Of a stretch of DNA of 64,000 bases, positions 1 through 10,233 are shown piece after piece; position 1 is the first letter of the stretch, and each line of letters opens with the position of its first letter. The translations under genes were made by a program, and so were the position numbers. The stretch comes from Inonotus obliquus. Taxonomy: Eukaryota > Basidiomycota > Agaricomycetes > Hymenochaetales > Hymenochaetaceae. The notes beneath the pieces were generated by a model. That model saw only the letters and a program-made list of their open reading frames with translations. It did not search any database and was not told the DNA's origin. The stretch lies in assembly GCA_032164295.1 (NCBI GenBank), contig JAJHTX010000001.1:62001-126000 (forward strand). The letters are read 5' to 3'.

Positions 1-2435
1 CACCTGCACGCTGAACGACATCTCGCCCGACCAGTCTTACGAGAATAACCAGCACTCGTGCTGCATCAATCTCCAATCGACGTCTCGTTAGGCGTCGTGA
101 AACCGAATCAAGTGCGTAGTCGAAGTTCGAGAGTAAGAGATTTCCAGGTGTTGCGCTCCCCACTGCGCGAGTTGTGTATTGAAGAGCAGCGTAGGCGCTG
201 CTAGCGAGGTGCTCGGATGATTGGACTAGGGAATGGAGGATCGGATAAAGAGCATGCATAAGCAGGGTAGAAAATCGCGATTGTAAGATGGAGCCAGACA
301 ATGCAAGAAGTTGGAGTGCGAAGGATTTGAGGAGAATAGGTTCGCATCTTCGCTTGGATGTAGTGGAGGATCTATTTGACGACAAAACATCGAACTTCGT
401 TTCGAGAGGTGTAAGACCCTTGACGAATTCTATGGATGGTACTTCAGCGTCACCGTCTATTTCCATGGCATCTTGGGTCGCGCTTTCAGTTTCCGCTTCA
501 TCTTCCTCTTTGTCCCATAACTCAGAGATCGCCTTCGCTAACCATCTGGCAAACTTTTCGATTCTCCGACTCCGCGCGCCTCGTTCGTTGACATTAAGTG
601 TACTTCCTTCGTCATCCATCCATACCCCTGCTACACCTTCCAGTATTCTACACGCGCACCAAAGAGCACCTACCGCGCTGACATCTCCACTGCGCGCAAT
701 TCCAACACGTACAAACCACTCAACCGCAAATAGGCAAGTCTCTCCACCCGCGGAACCAAGTACACGTAACATTCGTTCCAATGCGATGTGAGTATCTCGG
801 GTTGCAATGTTGTCCAATGTAGCCGTCGGAAAGACGATCCGCTCCTCTGGTGCTCCTTCTAGTAGACCAATCGCGCCAGCACCTGTGATCGTCGGCGGAG
901 GAGGCGCAAAGTCGAGAACAACAAGCAAGCGCCACCCCCATTTCTCAATATGGCCCGTCGGACCCAACAGACGGCCAACTCCAGCTCCAGCGGGACCAAG
1001 ACGACAGGCGGCCTCGATCTGACGTGCGATGTGTATTATTCGCGCGTCCGCTCTAGTTGGGAGCAGCTGCGGTAGTGCGGATAGGTTGTCTGCTGTATGT
1101 TGTAGTAAAGCCTGAAGAAGAGTATGACTACCTTTCGTGGAAGGAGAGAGCAGTGAAGAAAGGGATTCACTAGCATGCTCGGAAACGGAGGGAAAATGAG
1201 AGATTGAGAGTGAAAGAAGGTATGATAAAAGTAGTGGCCTACAATCTGTAAGAGTGAGATGTGCGTTTAACAGAAGAGAACGTGAAATGGATGAAAGGGC
1301 GAGCAGTGCGGCAGGGGTCGGATGCGATATGAGGGATGATAAGGAGTTAAACGCGATCAAAAGCTGAGATGACGTTGCGCGCAACCAGGATAGTGAACGA
1401 GTCGTCTCGTAGGCCCTGTTGGTCGAGGAGTCCGCCTGAGATGAGGAAGCAGCCGCTTCCCCAGTAACGAGCTCGGTGAGGTCTTCAAGTCCGTTTATCT
1501 CCTTCACGAGTTTCGCAGAGAGGCATGGCTCATCGCCAATAGCCCGTATAATTGCTACATCCATGACACGAAAAGCAGCAGCGACAACGGAACCATTCAC
1601 CCAGCCTTTGACCTTTGGCTCATTAGCCGTCCGTCCGAGTGTAATCCGCGTTGCCGAGCTGACGATACCAGGTAGGACGGAGGGAATGACGGATTCGGGG
1701 ACGTACAGCCTAATGATGACCTCCACGGCACTCAAGGAATGCACCTGTAGAGGTAGATGATGCGACATTGCAGTGAGTAGCAGCGAATTCAACGTTTGCC
1801 CAAGCACAGGAACGAGCTTCTCTTCCTGAGCATGCGTCTGCAAGTCAGATATTCGCATACTTGCGCTGTCCGCGTTTCGAGGGTCGCTGGGATCTTCCTC
1901 CATTGAGTGAACCTCGGACGTACGATCTTGGAGTAGACACAGAATAAGTCTAACAGCGGCATCCTTCGTCTCGTCATCTCTTTCTCTTCCTTTCCCTTTC
2001 GGACTAAGACCACCAACAACTGCTCCCGCAAGCATGAGTACTTGTCCCCAAACACCTTCCTCACACGTCCACCACCACCACCGGAACAACAGCTCCAGGA
2101 CATCGAAGATCTTCTCCAACACTTGGTCCGGAATGCTCGAACTATCATTGCGGCTTAGGATGGTCTGCAACGGGAAGAACGCATATGAAACCAATGCAGG
2201 CTTTACCCAAAGACGGGCATCATGGAGCCTCCGTAGGACGTCAGAAAGATTGGACAAGAATGACAGCACTTGGGGAATGTTCTTGTTGCTCAGACGGGAT
2301 TGTGAGAGCAGCGGAACACATATACTTTTCAACTGTAATGTAGCGAATCAGCTCATCGCTTGCTCTAACCTATTTCCTACTGACCTCTAGGAACAGCTTC
2401 TGTGAGCTGGGGTCAATTGCATCACGAGCCTGCAT
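1..2435 (-). CDS. TTI1: TTI1-like TELO2-interacting HEAT-repeat protein, 5' part
   Basis: The TTI1 family forms the TTT complex with TEL2 and TTI2 and, with Hsp90, supports folding of PIKK kinases such as TOR, ATM and ATR in cytoplasm and nucleus (family knowledge). Exon 1 is 2385-2435 (ATG at 2435, 17 codons); a GT-AG intron of 52 bases follows at 2333-2384. Exon 2 is then open without a stop from 2332 to base 2, so about 794 residues are visible and the C-terminal end lies outside the window. Seen: the N-terminal pattern KSICVPLL, then VSYAFFPLQTILSRND, then LFRWWWWTCEEGVWGQ; a C-terminal part with NFDYALDSVSRRL; and an acidic insert near residues 625-660. Exon 2 has no ATG close to its 5' end, so simple ORF finding misses it. 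The family call rests on remembered motifs, not on a search. Confidence 0.82.
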
Positions 2436-3429
2436 CTTTCATGCATGCATTCCAAAAGTTGTCAACACAACGCGCAGAATATAGAATGATGATAAAGCTG
2501 TTATGTAATAGAGCTCGGCTGTTGCCGATATAGGTATAATTGATGCACGGCAAGTGCCGCAAGTCGCGACTCTTGTCACAATCAATTATTCTGAATCTGC
2601 CGGGCCGTCAGGCTCGTTCCATGGTCCATTGAAATCACAGTTTTTAATTAACTCGCATACATACCAGCGGTCGCACTCCATTTCCATTAAAGATATAACT
2701 CGATGAAGTCCTGATTCACAAGTTTTTGTGCAACTCTGGGCAAGCTCATTGACCCTGGGCTTCTTTACTTGTGATTTCTGTTTCGTCCCTATACATCTTG
2801 CCAGTGAGTTTTGTTGACGGTGTAGAAAGAGCAATAAAGTTGGAACTGGCAGTACCAAGAGCTTTATCTCTCGCTTTCGTGTAGTCAAGTCGATCGGGCC
2901 GATTTGTTTGGCATTCAGAGTGGGTAATTCGTTGAGGGGTTGTCCGTTTCATGAGTACTCAGCAACGCTCCGCTTAGATCAGGTCTCAAAGTAACTCACT
3001 CGATGGATCGTTATTCAGCTCGAGGAGGGCATAGCTTTGTTGTATTGCTCACAGCTTAGGCAAGATTATTTGAGTGCGTGGCATCAATATAATGCATTTC
3101 CAAAGAATAGGGAAACGTAGGGGTGAGAACATAGTCCAGTCTACCAAGCAGTGCTGCCGTTGACAAGAACCATTGTGCATATAGGCTCTGATTCGAAACC
3201 GAATACCGCAAACATATTCCAAATTCTTGAGCATTCATGGTAGTTGTCCTGGTTTGTGTCGGCAAGCTGTATATATTCACTACGGTAAAGATCTCGGGAA
3301 GCAACTCAGGATGTCCATTGACAGGGGCGTTGGGTAGACGCGGCTCTCCGCCTTCACCTTCGAGGATTCCTTGTAGAGAAAGAACTCCACGATCTCGCGC
3401 TCAGTCACTTCGAGTACCGCATTGAGAAC
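2436..3429. other. No supported gene
   Basis: This interval separates the TTI1-like start from a protease fragment. Only short open frames without recognisable motifs are present. It probably contains the TTI1 promoter next to 2435, but I see no clear TATA box. Confidence 0.4.
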
Positions 3430-3835
3430 GCGGATTTGACTTTGCGGCGTACCGTTCCTTCGGATCCGCATTCCGGTTTATGCATGGAAAAGCTAAGCCA
3501 CCTCAGGATTCTCATCACGGTGAAGCAGCCTGATTGCCTTCGCACAGCTCTCCCAAACGCATGTTCGCAGAGTGAGCTCCGGAGTCGAGTTTTTGAAACC
3601 GGTGTAGAGGGACAGCAGGTCATCCGTCATCAATCGTTCCCGTTCCATCTTTCTCTGCGTCTGAGCTGGCTGGGGAAGTTCACTGACACCATAAAGCATA
3701 TACCATGGTCCGTGTTGGCCCTCGTTGATGAAAGGCAACAGCTTGTCGTATCTTATGGGGATGAAGCTTCCGGCCCATCAGTGTGAAGCGTTTCAGATGT
3801 ACAGCCCGAACAACAGCCTGAGGGGTACTTCGTGT
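3430..3835 (-). pseudogene. Ubiquitin-specific protease (USP/UBP) catalytic-domain fragment
   Basis: On the minus strand one frame reads VVRAVHLKRFTLMGRKLHPHK, which fits the USP box with the [IV]xLKRF core that precedes the catalytic histidine. After a change of frame the sequence continues with GPWYMLYGV, matching the Y-x-LYGV strand of the same domain. The histidine box (GHYY) that should follow is not seen. A second, diverged and inverted copy of the same piece lies at 60885-61250. The two parts are in different frames and I see no convincing intron between them, so this looks like a decayed fragment. What follows at its 3' side down to about 3050 is not recognisable. Confidence 0.55.
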
Positions 3836-3867
3836 ACTGTGAATTGTTTTTCCACATTTACGGGGCG

Positions 3868-4273
3868 CTCACACTAGGGCTCCGCGCGTATCTTATCCGG
3901 GAAATAGCGGATCCGCGCGGATATTTTCTTAAAAAATTCGTACTGAGACCATTTTATACCATATACAGTATATTAGGGGTTGTAAAATCGTCTAAAATAG
4001 CAATCTTTCGATTTGACATAGTTTTATCATGTGACCCCAAAAATTGATGTCAGCACAACCGATTTAATGATTTAGCTTATCCGGTTTTGGCGCTGCTTAT
4101 AAGGACACGTTTAACTCCATACCTCGCTGGCATCTTGTTTCTACTTCTCCAAAATTGCATGGTAAGTAACCCATAGGAAGGTCTATCTGATGCTGCCATA
4201 AAAGTTAATTAAAGTGTTTTACTTTCCGAGGAACCTTAAACCACCGGATCCGCGTGCGGAGCCCTAGCTCACA
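3868..4273. mobile_element. MITE-like inverted-repeat element with 6-base target duplication
   Basis: The left end CTAGGGCTCCGCGCG (3874-3888) is matched by the reverse complement of the right end (4253-4267) at 14 of 15 positions. The direct repeat CTCACA flanks it at 3868-3873 and 4268-4273. The 394-base interior is AT-rich with no coding capacity. Size, termini and flanking duplication fit a non-autonomous DNA transposon. I cannot assign it to a superfamily. Confidence 0.7.
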
Positions 4274-4557
4274 CCAGCTTGTTCAGATGGAGTCAGAGAA
4301 GAAAGATCGTGGAGAATGACCCATTTATTCATCCTCTGGTAGTCTATTGTCGTGAATGAATACATACTGGACGCAGTACTCGCCACAAATAATACATATT
4401 TCCTGCAACCAAGAGCCTTGACAGTTGACACCAGACACCGTTATGTTTGTGTTTTCTTCAGCTCGCACGGCGGGCAAATCAAGATGGAGGTGAGGTCGGA
4501 ATTTAAAATGTTTTCTTCTTTGTCATTTTAAATATCAATAAGGATATCCGACGGGTC

Positions 4558-5053
4558 CACGGCGGGCAAAATAGGATATCAGTGGGGATCGTATTTTAAA
4601 TATTTTTCGAGCATTTATTTTAAGTATCAGTAAGCATGCCGGCTGAGCCGATATTTAAAGTATCTTTCACGTGACGCAATTCTAAATATCGATAAGGATA
4701 TCGGTCTAAGGTTATTTTAAATATCGGTCGGATTATAATATGTAAATCGATATTTTAAATATCGCTTTACTGATATTTTAAATATAGGTCAAGATATCAA
4801 ACTTGCCGAAATTTCAAATATAGATAAGGATATCGTCAAAGTCAATATTCTAAATATCATTCGAAGACATATTGAGCGGGCAATAAGCAGGCAATGGGAG
4901 GGCGACGAGAGGGCGATGGGCAGGTGATGAGCGGGTGACGGAAGGGCGACAGGAGGGTGACGAGAGGGCAATGAGCGGGCGACGGGCGGGCAATGAGAGG
5001 ACAATGGGCGGGCAATGAGCGGGTGCGCAGTTGAAGCCTGTATGTGGTCAGTA
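4558..5053 (+). repeat. Left inverted arm: AT palindromes plus GCGGGCAAT minisatellite
   Basis: From 4600 to 4860 degenerate copies of a palindrome-like unit (ATATTTAAAATATC, often followed by GATAAGGATATC) repeat. From about 4870 to 5030 a GC-rich irregular tandem repeat of GCGGGCAATGA / GGGCGATGA follows, then GTTGAAGCCTGTATGTGGTCAG. The same blocks recur in reverse order and opposite orientation at 19517-19947, so this is an inverted arm and not a local repeat only. Confidence 0.75.
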
Positions 5054-6222
5054 AGGGCAAATACAGCATCAAGGTCCTATACCAAGTCGTAACTCAGTCC
5101 CGTCAAAGAGTCTGTCAATAATGGACCACTAGTACATGTATAAATGGCAATTGAGATTTCAAAGGGCGATGGCAGGGCGATGAGTGGGTGTGTAGATAGA
5201 GTGTAGGGAGTTGTCCAACATCTTCGATTCCATTCCATCATTACACACCTACATTAATACCATACCACATAATGTACCCGATAGACTTTGAGAAACATAG
5301 AACACTCGCCTTTCTCTACCTTGCAAAGCTAAGCAAACAGGATGCAATTCTCCTGTCCACCATCACGAGCGCAAGGCATTCAGGGCATTTGGGCAGACTT
5401 GACTCGCAATGTGAATGTAAGTGTTCTATTTGAAGAACCTATTCGCAACAATGGTACTCACCAGGGTCGTGCAGAAAATGGCAAGCAACCTTACTGACCA
5501 AGTGTGTTCGATTTTGAATGTCACGAAGGCTGTCATGCACGGAAACTTGTCCAAGGTTGTCGACGTAGATGTGCAGGGTGAATTGTTAGGAAACCGTGAA
5601 CAGCATGGTTGCCCAAGTTTCGCCACTTGCAAACGAAGTTGTTTGCGTGTCAATCGAAGTCATTACTGAAGGTAGACTCGGTGGACAAGCTGTTGTCCCT
5701 GACATGAAATGGGTGTGAAGGTTGGTTGTAGGTCCGACTGTAAGGTAGGGAAAGTATAAACTCGACTAGGTGTGACGCGCGGCATGCGACCCTGACTTGG
5801 CCTGACTTGCCTCATCCGGTGACTCTGGACCCTTTCTAAACTGCAACTTCCACACAACACAAACTCGAATTTGGTTCCCATAGATCTCTTCTAATAATAA
5901 TTACAATCATATGTATGTTTTTAAAATTAAAAAATATGGACCCCTGACCTTTCAATAATAGAATAAACCTTTTTTGTGCCAAATGGCTCAGAATTCATTT
6001 TCCAGCATTCTGGTAAGGTTTTCAGAAATTTTGAAAATTTTGACCTCAGAATTTTTGCCACTCTTGGCAGACACAGCATGACAAATGCAGTCCAGATATA
6101 GTAATTTACTTATGACTAACACTTATTACTAATACATGACTAATATGCATTTATAATCTATCTTCCTACTACCAAGAGAGAGCCAGGGGAGCTAATTCAT
6201 GGTAGGATAAGCCTTACTTTGG
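5054..6222. other. Interior of the outer element, no supported gene
   Basis: One open frame of 82 codons (5421-5669, plus) shows no known motif. From 5900 to 6200 the sequence is strongly AT-rich. I see no transposase remnant here. Confidence 0.4.
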
Positions 6223-6319
6223 TGTTCTGTCAAGGTTTAAATGAGATTCTGCGAGCCTAACTGAAAGGATTGTGCTGAAATTTTGATTCGATTAGGAACG
6301 CCGATCGAAACTACCCCGG

Positions 6320-7096
6320 ATGGGACCGGTTAATTTCACTGGCCGGAGACGATCAGGATCGACAGCGAGAAGCGAAGAACACGCACGGCTAATACAATCC
6401 GAAGCCGACGATCAAGAAGCATCGGCTAGCAACGCTAATCCCGACGATCACACTAAACCTTCGCAAACGATGCAGCAAGTACAGCAACCTCCAACGGCTT
6501 GCTATAAATGCAGAAGAGTGCGACAGATCATCGAAGACCTACACAAGATAATACTACGGGAGGCAACGGGCATGTCGACATATCATGTGTCCAGCGAACG
6601 AGGAACAGCTTATCGAGAATACCACAATCCCCCGGAGGTCGTTCGAAATCGCACGAGGTCAACAATAGCAATGGATACGGCAATAGGCATGCAACCAAAG
6701 ACGCACTGGACAATAGTAGGAATCCACGACATATTAGCACTCGAGTGCCCAAGCACATTCGTGGAGATCAGTGCAGACTATGTTACGAACCGCCGCTCAC
6801 CGATAACAGCGGCATGGGTTGCAAACACACTCAGGGAACTATGGGCATACTGCAAAGCTATTCGACTACAAGGAGACCTATACCTAGGCTGGAGAATACC
6901 TTCAAACGATACTCGACGAAGTGTACGGCTACTCATCGCCATAGGCACCTACGTTAAACCACCTTGGTTTCCCCACGATGATATCCGATGTCGAATCACA
7001 CTTGACGGCCCCGAACAAGAGTCCCGAGGCGACAAGCAAATCACAGCCTTCATAGCCCCAGATGCTATACAATGGAACCCCGACGGAATTCCTTAA
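6320..7096 (+). CDS. LTR-encoded CxxCR protein of the second element
   Basis: A 258-residue frame starting at ATG 6320. Around residues 61-83 it has C-x2-C-R-x8-L-x5-R-E-x-T. The same spacing occurs in the 253-residue protein encoded in both LTRs of the adjacent complete element. Further weak similarity follows in order: an H-x-x-IVGI strand, an ISADYV / VDVDIAY patch and a C-terminal basic stretch ending in a Pro-rich turn. No cellular protein family is recognised. Two cysteines alone do not make a complete zinc site, so metal binding is only a guess. Position upstream of a TATA box places it in a U3-like region. Whether it is expressed cannot be seen. Confidence 0.55.
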   Translation: MGPVNFTGRRRSGSTARSEEHARLIQSEADDQEASASNANPDDHTKPSQTMQQVQQPPTACYKCRRVRQIIEDLHKIILREATGMSTYHVSSERGTAYREYHNPPEVVRNRTRSTIAMDTAIGMQPKTHWTIVGIHDILALECPSTFVEISADYVTNRRSPITAAWVANTLRELWAYCKAIRLQGDLYLGWRIPSNDTRRSVRLLIAIGTYVKPPWFPHDDIRCRITLDGPEQESRGDKQITAFIAPDAIQWNPDGIP

Positions 7097-7426
7097 ATGC
7101 ACAAGCAACTGCGGACGAGCGAACTTTAACTACGGCGCAGCTATGCAAAACCAATGGCATACGAACACGCATTCAATGACTCACTCACTGACTCACTCTA
7201 TGCACAGGGCGCAGCACAAGACCGACCCCGAGCATAGGTTTCAATTCAGTTCAAGTCAAGATGAGTCAACGCCGAGTCATCGCCTTGCACAGGGCGCAGT
7301 CGATGAGTCAATCCGCAGCAGAACAATGGGAATACCAGACGAGTTTGGAAGCTAGAATAACGAATCAGATCGAGAGTAGGAACTATGGAGCGTAGGAAGT
7401 GGTCCGTCCACAACATGAGGAAAAGG

Positions 7427-7435
7427 TATAAATAG
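7427..7435 (+). promoter_or_regulatory. TATA box of the LTR-like remnant
   Basis: TATAAATAG lies 330 bases after the end of the LTR-encoded frame. The following 450 bases contain no ATG on this strand, as expected if transcription starts just downstream. Confidence 0.5.
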
Positions 7436-7977
7436 TTGTAGACTTAGACCGTAGCTCCCTATCTTTCTTTCGATTGTCTTGTACATCGAGTCCTCTTAGG
7501 CATCTAGCTTCTAATCTGAAGACCACCTAATCTGCTTAACCTCTCTTACTCTACGGCGTGGAACGATTGATCAGTCGTCCACCGACTAGAGAAGCTTGCG
7601 AACGGCAACCTACCTGAGTTTAGCTGGGTACTTGTCCTACTAGCCTGTCAACGAGGTTGAGGCCCGACTTGATCAGTTAAACGAGAGCGTCTGAGGCAAC
7701 GCCTAGTATACTTGGGAATCTGCCCTGCTTGTGAAAACCGAGTAGGCTCCGGAAACTCTTAGAAAAGCATCGCCGAACCCGTAACACTGCGGACCGTCCT
7801 ACTGTGGTTACTGTATAGTCCCTTTAGGGCGAGCGTTTTCTAACACATCCCTCCGGTGCTCTCTTTGGATCGGCAAAGTACAGACACATGGATACAGAAT
7901 CGTTCGGTGGCATGTTTGAGTTACCGAAGAGATATAAAAGTATTTGCCTAGTAAGATGTTCAGGTACCGGTGAAAGG

Positions 7978-9431
7978 TGTTTATCTCCGTGGAGGGTTCG
8001 TTGATTCTTGATCGACGGACCAATCTGGCTAATTCCTCGGTTTGAGGGGTTAATCCAAATTCTACAATACTGGTTATGGAATTGCTAATCACCTTAGTGG
8101 ACTGTGTAGCTGATCCGATCTGAAACAACTAGCAACTAACTAATATTGCAGTTGAACCTGATACTATAATCGTACAGTATTAAGTTGGCGGGAATACGCG
8201 ATTGTTATACTGATTGTTATTCACGATAAGGGAATATCGGGAATCGCACTACGTTGTGAGTAGCTCGTACCGTGCAGACAATAGGGAGAACAATCTAGTT
8301 GCAATCCGTATTTTAGCTTTACTTCGATTTCACACAATCGGTTCAGTTCAGCCGTGTCGCTACTGGTAATTTACTGGCTCGCAAGTAATTGATGTTACGA
8401 TTTAACTTAGGGACTTATGGTAGGGTCCCTTGACTTGGATTAAACTGCTAGGTCGGCTCTACGATGGCCTCCTGATATACTAATTTACATGTGTGACGTT
8501 ACTACCTTGTTACTTACTGTTTATGGTATTTATCTGTTTCTTCCTCCATGATACCTGGTCCGTGCTTTCTCTTTACTTCCTTCCTTATTTCACTACCTCT
8601 GTATTACTAGCCTCTCTTTGATTAGTTTAGTGCAGTGGGCGGTACCATCTCGCAGATAGGTTTGATTCTTGTATAGGTAACGGCACTTGATCTAATTCAG
8701 CTATTCTAGGTAATTGCTGAGTCATCTGTCCTTGTATTTCGGGTCTCGTTGGTATCGGTCGTGGTACAGTCAGCCAGTTTCGAATAGTTTGCACTCGTGT
8801 ATATCCTAGCGTTGTCCTGGCACGTTGTAGGTTTACCCCTTGTACTCCTTGTAGGTGTATTACTCCGCCGTACTGTTCTACCTTTATTTCCATTATGGTA
8901 TATCCATAAGGTAATCCTCGACTTATGTAATTCATTATCCAATGCCCCCAAGCATATGCAGTTCTCTCATTCGTTCCGGCTTGGTCTCGCTTGTAGGCAA
9001 TGTCGACATCTACTATAGCTGCGTCGCATTGTTCGTGTCTTCCTTCCTGTGCTACGTTTCGTATTCCGATCATCATTACAAAGTGTCTGGCGTCGTAGGA
9101 TAATACTCGTATCTCCCTTTCATAAGCTTTTTGTATTTGTTGGTTAGGGTCGTAGGTTAGTTCTACAAATCGACGTCGTATCATTATATCGGCTTGTCCG
9201 TTCATTATGTCCCCGTACGTGATCTCTCTGATTAATTCTCGCATTAGCCCTCCAGCTAGTTCTTTAGCTGGGCGGCACGTGTTGCAACATCGTAGTATAT
9301 TGCTTCGCGGTGTCGGTGGAACGATAGGCTGTTCTAGTACTTGTATTACTGCCGCTAACCGCTCTTGTATCCAACGTAGGACGCTCATAGTTATTGGCTT
9401 ATTAATGATGGATAATACTACCTTTTTAACA
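7978..9431 (-). repeat. 3' LTR
   Basis: Same length and, by eye, same sequence as the 5' LTR. It is preceded on the minus strand by the polypurine tract at 9432-9445. The terminal CA end borders AAAGG at 7973-7977. Confidence 0.95.
8627..9388 (-). CDS. LTR-encoded CxxCR protein (3' LTR copy)
   Basis: Identical in translation to the 5' LTR copy, with ATG at 9388. This copy is downstream of all internal genes and could be read from a full-length or spliced element transcript up to the poly(A) site only if that site lies beyond 8627. An upstream in-frame ATG at 9511, outside the LTR, would extend it by 41 residues. The LTR-internal start is preferred because it is the only one shared by both copies. 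Confidence 0.7.
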   Translation of the reverse strand: MSVLRWIQERLAAVIQVLEQPIVPPTPRSNILRCCNTCRPAKELAGGLMRELIREITYGDIMNGQADIMIRRRFVELTYDPNQQIQKAYEREIRVLSYDARHFVMMIGIRNVAQEGRHEQCDAAIVDVDIAYKRDQAGTNERTAYAWGHWIMNYISRGLPYGYTIMEIKVEQYGGVIHLQGVQGVNLQRARTTLGYTRVQTIRNWLTVPRPIPTRPEIQGQMTQQLPRIAELDQVPLPIQESNLSARWYRPLH

Positions 9432-9445
9432 CTCCCCCTTCTAGG
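9432..9445 (-). other. Polypurine tract
   Basis: On the minus strand TAGAAGGGGGAGTG sits immediately before the 3' LTR start. This is the expected place and composition for plus-strand DNA priming during reverse transcription. Confidence 0.85.
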
Positions 9446-9517
9446 AATGCATCTGACATAATCATAAGGAATGCATGACACATATTCTTTATTCATAATT
9501 CTTAAGCCCATTTTGAG

Positions 9518-9877
9518 CTAAAATTCCTCTACATTTGACGACCACAACTGAATGTCCACCCATATTTCGTCGTCTGCGTTCTGTTCTTCTTCTAGCGCTC
9601 TCTCCAGTGCTGCTCGATTCACTAACTCGTTTCTCATTTGTTCTCTCGCGGTCCTTCTTATCTCGTAGATTTCGTTTAATTGTTCCGGCGTCCAGTTGTC
9701 CCAAATAAACTCGTCGTCCGTCCAGAACGTTTCGTGATCTGGGTCGTTCGTTGCTGACCAGCTTGCTCCCCACGTAGAGATGTCTCCCCAATCTTCATTT
9801 GAGGGCGCTGTTACGTTTGCCCATAGTTCTTCTTGTTGCGCCATTTGTTGCTCGGCTGGCCAGGGGATGAACGGCAT
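9518..9877 (-). CDS. Acidic tryptophan-rich protein between pol and the 3' LTR
   Basis: 119 residues from ATG 9877; the same frame is open without ATG back to about 10008 and there contains a (Glu-Asp) repeat encoded by a GAAGAT microsatellite at about 9892-9927. The chain is rich in Trp, Asp and Glu (EDWGDISTWGASW, DEIWVDIQLW) with a helical Arg/Glu segment in the middle. No family is recognised. It might be expressed as a frameshift extension of the preceding membrane peptide, which would repeat the layout of the pre-gag frame: a membrane segment followed by an acidic part. Confidence 0.45.
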   Translation of the reverse strand: MPFIPWPAEQQMAQQEELWANVTAPSNEDWGDISTWGASWSATNDPDHETFWTDDEFIWDNWTPEQLNEIYEIRRTAREQMRNELVNRAALERALEEEQNADDEIWVDIQLWSSNVEEF

Positions 9878-9965
9878 CGGGATGTAATCGTCATCTTCAT
9901 CTTCATCTTCATCTTCATCTTCATTTCCGTGCGCGAACGCTATCGGGTTTTGGTCTACGCCTTCT

Positions 9966-10139
9966 TCAGGCGGGTGATTTAATTCCTGATAGCTGGTTAA
10001 CGGTTGCTACCTCTCTATTGTAATGACTGCGCACCTGTCTCCATATCCAAAATTGCAGTCTCCATTGTATTATCAGACTCATCATGATTACCAATCCAAA
10101 TGCTACTATCGCGAGTATGAGTTCTACGGTTTTTGACAT
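9966..10139 (-). CDS. 57-residue single-pass membrane peptide after pol
   Basis: ATG at 10139, TGA at 9966-9968. After a short polar start the chain has a hydrophobic run (LILAIVAFGLVIMMSLII), then an aromatic-basic border (QWRLQFWIWRQVR) and a polar tail. This looks like a single membrane-spanning peptide. It lies directly after pol, where envelope genes sit in some gypsy elements, but it is far too small to be an envelope protein. Its end overlaps by about 45 bases the open frame of the next acidic protein. Confidence 0.5.
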   Translation of the reverse strand: MSKTVELILAIVAFGLVIMMSLIIQWRLQFWIWRQVRSHYNREVATVNQLSGIKSPA

Positions 10140-10233
10140 TGCTGTTCGGCGTTGGTATTCGTGTTTAGGGTTTTGATGGCGGTGGTGAAAGGAATTGATA
10201 AGGATACTGGTATCTCGTCGGCGACTCTTTTCT

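Larger units (their letters stand above)
6223..7977 (+). mobile_element. LTR-like remnant of a second gypsy-type element (plus strand)
   Basis: The start at 6223 (TGTTCTG) is a guess from the usual TG...; the right boundary is unclear and may be near 7845 (TTTTCTAACA). The layout copies the LTRs of the neighbouring complete element: a protein frame with a CxxCR motif (6320-7096), then a TATA box at 7427-7435, then an untranslated stretch lacking ATG on the plus strand to about 7887. The complete gypsy element is inserted at its right side (target AAAGG at 7973-7977, continued at 19245). No gag or pol of this second element is visible. Confidence 0.5.

Noticed and set aside
4870..5030. Regular-looking GC-rich repeats, CRISPR-like at first sight
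   Set aside because: Units differ in length and sequence, there are no unique spacers, the organism is eukaryotic, and the block recurs inverted at 19555-19630 as part of an element arm.
6218..7867. TTTGG at 6218-6222 and 7863-7867 as target duplication of a solo LTR
   Set aside because: The implied right end would be GCTCTC rather than CA, and a 5-base match somewhere in this range is not surprising.
9518..10139. Envelope glycoprotein gene
   Set aside because: Too short, no signal peptide, no glycoprotein-like cysteine pattern.
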